A DNA stretch of 64,000 bases from RGIG8244 sp045592785 (lineage in GTDB: Bacteria; Verrucomicrobiota; Lentisphaeria; Victivallales; UBA1829). Location: positions 1 through 64,000 of the forward strand of contig JAZNVL010000035.1 in assembly GCA_045592785.1 (NCBI GenBank), in the 5' to 3' direction. A model generated the notes under the pieces. That model had not been told where the DNA came from. It saw only the letters and a list, made by a program, of their open reading frames with translations, and searched no databases. Below are positions 61,884 to 64,000 of this stretch, in pieces (within the stretch, counting starts at the first letter, position 1; every line of letters begins with the position of its first letter). The position numbers were made by a program, and so were the translations under genes.

Positions 61884-63296
61884 TCATTTCCAGAAATCGG
61901 TATCCTCTTTGAGGTTGACAGCGGATGCCTTGAATACCGGATTGAGTCCCTGTTTACGCTGGGCAAGATAATCATCCAGCGCACGATATGCCCGGGAACC
62001 GATGATAATACACACCGGAATGTTGATGAACGCCAGAACGCACTGGGAAATATCGGCGATCCCCCAGGCGTAATCCATCTGACTGCCTGCCCCCCAGAAG
62101 ATAAGCAAGGCACCGATCAAACGGACCACAACAAGCGTCTTCTTGCCCGGAACCCGTTTGAACAGATAATTCATGCAGTTTTCCACATAGAAGAAGTTGC
62201 CCAGCAAAGTGGTGAAGCAGAAGAGCAGCAGCGCAAATGCAATGAAAATGGGACCGATACTGCCGAATGTGGCGATCATGGATTTCTGCACATAAGGCGC
62301 ACCCGCATCCGCAGCGGTAACCGTTGCTTTGGAACCCAAACACATGAATGCGGTGGTGGAGCAGATGATGAGAGTATCGATGAAGACGGAAAGCATCTGC
62401 ACAAGTCCCTGTTTCACGGGATGGGAAACATCGGCGGAAGCGGCTGCATTGGGCGCAGACCCGATACCGGCTTCGTTGGAGTAAAGTCCCCGTTTCATCC
62501 CCAACATGATCACGGATCCGGCAAAACCGCCGAAGATCGCTTTGAAATCAAATGCACTGTTGAAAATGGTCACGAACATACCCGGCAGACGGGAGTAGTT
62601 GATCCCCATTGCGATCAGAGCAAACAGGATATACAGCACGCCCATCAGGGGGACCAGGATCGCAGTGGTACGGACAACGAGGCGTCCGCCGCCCATGATA
62701 CAGATGAAGAAACATACGGCGATCACGGCACCGATATACCAGCATGTGTTGCTGTCGTAAAAAGAGAATCCGGAAAATGCACTCTGCAGGTTGTAGGAGG
62801 CAAGCATGTTGTACCCGACCCCGTATGTGAAGATCAGAGCCAGCGTGAAGATCACAGCCAGCAGACGGGATTTCAGTGTGGATTCGATGTAATACGCAGG
62901 TCCGCCGTAACTGGATCCATCGGCAGCGCGGCGTTTGTAGATCTGGGCGAGCGTGGATTCCACAAATGCAGATGCGCCACCGATGACCGCACAAAGCCAC
63001 ATCCAGAACACCGCACCCGGTCCGCCACTGCAGATCGCAACGGAAACACCGATGATGTTGCCGGACCCTACACGGGAGGCAGTGGAAACCATCAATGCGC
63101 CGAAGGAGGAGACCTGTCCGGGAGCATCGGGCTTTTCGAAGGTGAATTTCAATGTTTCAATCAATCGCGCCTGGATCAAACGGGTGCGGAGTGTGAAATA
63201 AAGTCCGCCGGCAAGCAGCAAGACAGCCAGAGGCCAGTTGGTCAGGTACATCAGACCATTATAGATGCTGTTCAGTACATCGGTAATCAAATTCAT
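61884..63296 (-). CDS. Alanine/glycine:cation symporter, AGCS family
   Basis: A 470-residue sodium:amino-acid transporter of about 450-540 residues in its family. Motifs: the SSFGALMVSTASRVGSGNI and GVSVAICSGGPGAVFWMW segments, SSYGGPAYYIE, and GLYSNEAGIGSAPNAAASA. About ten hydrophobic segments are seen. It would import alanine or glycine. The ATG at 63296 follows AAGGA by 6 bases; an ATG at 63302 is right against the site. The promoter lies at 63350. Confidence 0.9.
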   Translation of the reverse strand: MNLITDVLNSIYNGLMYLTNWPLAVLLLAGGLYFTLRTRLIQARLIETLKFTFEKPDAPGQVSSFGALMVSTASRVGSGNIIGVSVAICSGGPGAVFWMWLCAVIGGASAFVESTLAQIYKRRAADGSSYGGPAYYIESTLKSRLLAVIFTLALIFTYGVGYNMLASYNLQSAFSGFSFYDSNTCWYIGAVIAVCFFICIMGGGRLVVRTTAILVPLMGVLYILFALIAMGINYSRLPGMFVTIFNSAFDFKAIFGGFAGSVIMLGMKRGLYSNEAGIGSAPNAAASADVSHPVKQGLVQMLSVFIDTLIICSTTAFMCLGSKATVTAADAGAPYVQKSMIATFGSIGPIFIAFALLLFCFTTLLGNFFYVENCMNYLFKRVPGKKTLVVVRLIGALLIFWGAGSQMDYAWGIADISQCVLAFINIPVCIIIGSRAYRALDDYLAQRKQGLNPVFKASAVNLKEDTDFWK

Positions 63297-63349
63297 GATC
63301 ATTCCTTGGTTTTATTATGTTAAAATTAAAAAAAATACAAGAAGTGAAA

Positions 63350-63377
63350 AATATAGCACAAAAATCAGAAAAAGCAA
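63350..63377 (-). promoter_or_regulatory. Promoter of the AGCS gene
   Basis: Minus strand TTGCTT (63377-63372), 16 bases ending TTGTGC, TATATT (63355-63350). Confidence 0.65.
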
Positions 63378-63387
63378 ATTCGAAAGC

Positions 63388-63424
63388 AAAAAAAACGGCT
63401 GCAAAACCTGCGTTCTGCAACCGT
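63388..63424 (-). terminator. Terminator of the right-edge His/Pro-rich gene
   Basis: ACGGCTGCA (63395-63403) pairs with TGCAACCGT (63416-63424) with one G-U; the minus strand ends in T8. The AGCS promoter begins 10 bases downstream. Confidence 0.7.
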
Positions 63425-63446
63425 TTGTGTATCGGGTTCAATGACG

Positions 63447-64000
63447 TCAACGACGTCCGCCACGATGATGTCCGCCGCCATGTCCGTCACGCGGTATTGC
63501 TTTTCCGCCTTTTCCACCACCATGGGGCGGAGGCGGTGTGGCATGATGCCGGGGCGCAGGCTTGGGATTGTGTCCATGATGTCTGGGCGGTGCAGGCGGA
63601 GCTGGCCGTCTGGGATCCGGACGCCATGCGGGGGGTCTGGGCGGTCTGGGGCCGGGATCACCCCAATACCAGGTGGAGTTCCAATAATACCAGCCATTAT
63701 AGCAGGGAACCCAATATCCGTTATACCAGCCGTAGGAGTATGTGGGAACGACCACAGGCGGGGGTGGGGGCGGAGGCGGCGGAGGAGGAGCAACCACGAC
63801 GGGAGCGGGCGGAGGCGGGGGTGGCGGGGGTGGCGGAGTGACAACGACCGTGGGGCCGCCGGTCAGGACATTGAGTGATGCACCGACAAGGTTCACGATA
63901 TCGGTAGCAAGCCTGACCCCCTCCCCTTTATCGCGATGGTGATGATGCGGCGGTCTGGCGTAAAGAGCAGTTCCCGTCAATACGATCAGACATCCCGACA
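63447..64000 (-). CDS. Secreted His-rich and Pro-rich protein, second copy (5' end cut off)
   Basis: The reading frame enters at the right edge (about 184 codons in the window), so the start lies outside. It begins within a signal peptide (SGCLIVLTGTALYA), then RPPHHHHRDKGEG, the shared core LATDIVNLVGASLNVL, long Pro and VVV runs, a Tyr/Trp-rich part (about 90-115 in the visible frame: YSYGWYNGYWVPCYNGW) and a tail rich in Pro, Arg, His and Gly (HGGGHHRGGRR). The core is nearly identical to the 33388-33732 protein but the middle and tail are longer. Unknown family; a metal-binding or wall-associated role is a guess. Confidence 0.7.
   Translation of the reverse strand, partial: SGCLIVLTGTALYARPPHHHHRDKGEGVRLATDIVNLVGASLNVLTGGPTVVVTPPPPPPPPPPAPVVVAPPPPPPPPPPPVVVPTYSYGWYNGYWVPCYNGWYYWNSTWYWGDPGPRPPRPPAWRPDPRRPAPPAPPRHHGHNPKPAPRHHATPPPPHGGGKGGKAIPRDGHGGGHHRGGRR

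Noticed and set aside
1..64000. tRNA or rRNA genes
   Set aside because: I saw no cloverleaf-like sequence with a T-arm GTTCRA core next to a paired acceptor stem, and no rRNA words; a covariance-model scan would be decisive.

Overview
The window looks like the chromosome of a diderm, glycan-degrading bacterium of the PVC group, most likely a gut or anaerobic Lentisphaerota (Victivallales-like). The supporting signs are a lone type II pseudopilin with a strong prepilin signature, many glycoside hydrolases (GH42, GH2 beta-mannosidase, GH2 beta-galactosidase), L-fucose isomerase, lpxA (outer membrane), a Tad-type assembly cluster with FHA and PEGA proteins, and a TonB-like anchor fused to a squalene-cyclase-like toroid. 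The taxon is an inference from gene content; there is no rRNA marker here. I saw no tRNA, rRNA, CRISPR array or intact insertion sequence.

Layout. 1-830: a decayed C-terminal fragment of a site-specific recombinase, then non-coding DNA. 830-2896: GH42. 3292-5126: DUF2157 and GDYXXLXY membrane pair. 5308-12843: a long plus-strand run of lpxA, three small unknowns (one lipoprotein), a 1438-residue two-domain glycogen debranching enzyme and an FtsW/RodA protein. 12846-15887: a short PdxB-like NAD-binding protein divergent from a beta-mannosidase. 15916-24828 (minus): cpaB, FHA-cpaF, tadB, tadC, DUF192, FHA membrane protein, PEGA lipoprotein, membrane protein, rsmG. 25141-33348: PfkB kinase, family B DNA polymerase with cardiolipin synthase, LRR-like lipoprotein, cysteine desulfurase-like enzyme, nudC. 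33388-41224 (minus): a His/Pro-rich secreted protein, then an operon of esterase, lacZ, O-antigen ligase-TPR protein and serine hydrolase, ending in a terminator inside unusual 10-bp inverted repeats. 41328-53883: pseudopilin, SSS symporter, ftsB-like, hisG, fucI, SWIM-SNF2 helicase, HPr and enzyme I, ilvC. 54055-61770: a giant alpha-2-macroglobulin without an intact thioester, followed by the TonB-toroid chimera. 61884-64000 (minus): AGCS symporter and a second, cut-off His/Pro-rich secreted protein.

Function. The catabolic genes fit a cell living on host or plant glycans: beta-galactosides, beta-mannosides, acetylated sugars and fucose, with glycogen-type storage turned over by the debranching enzyme. 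HPr and EI may be a regulatory phosphorelay. The most unusual parts are the alpha-2-macroglobulin/TonB-toroid pair, the pilin-less FHA-tagged Tad cluster, the twin His/Pro-rich secreted proteins, and a recurrent promoter form TTGCWW-16-TATATT seen before about ten genes.
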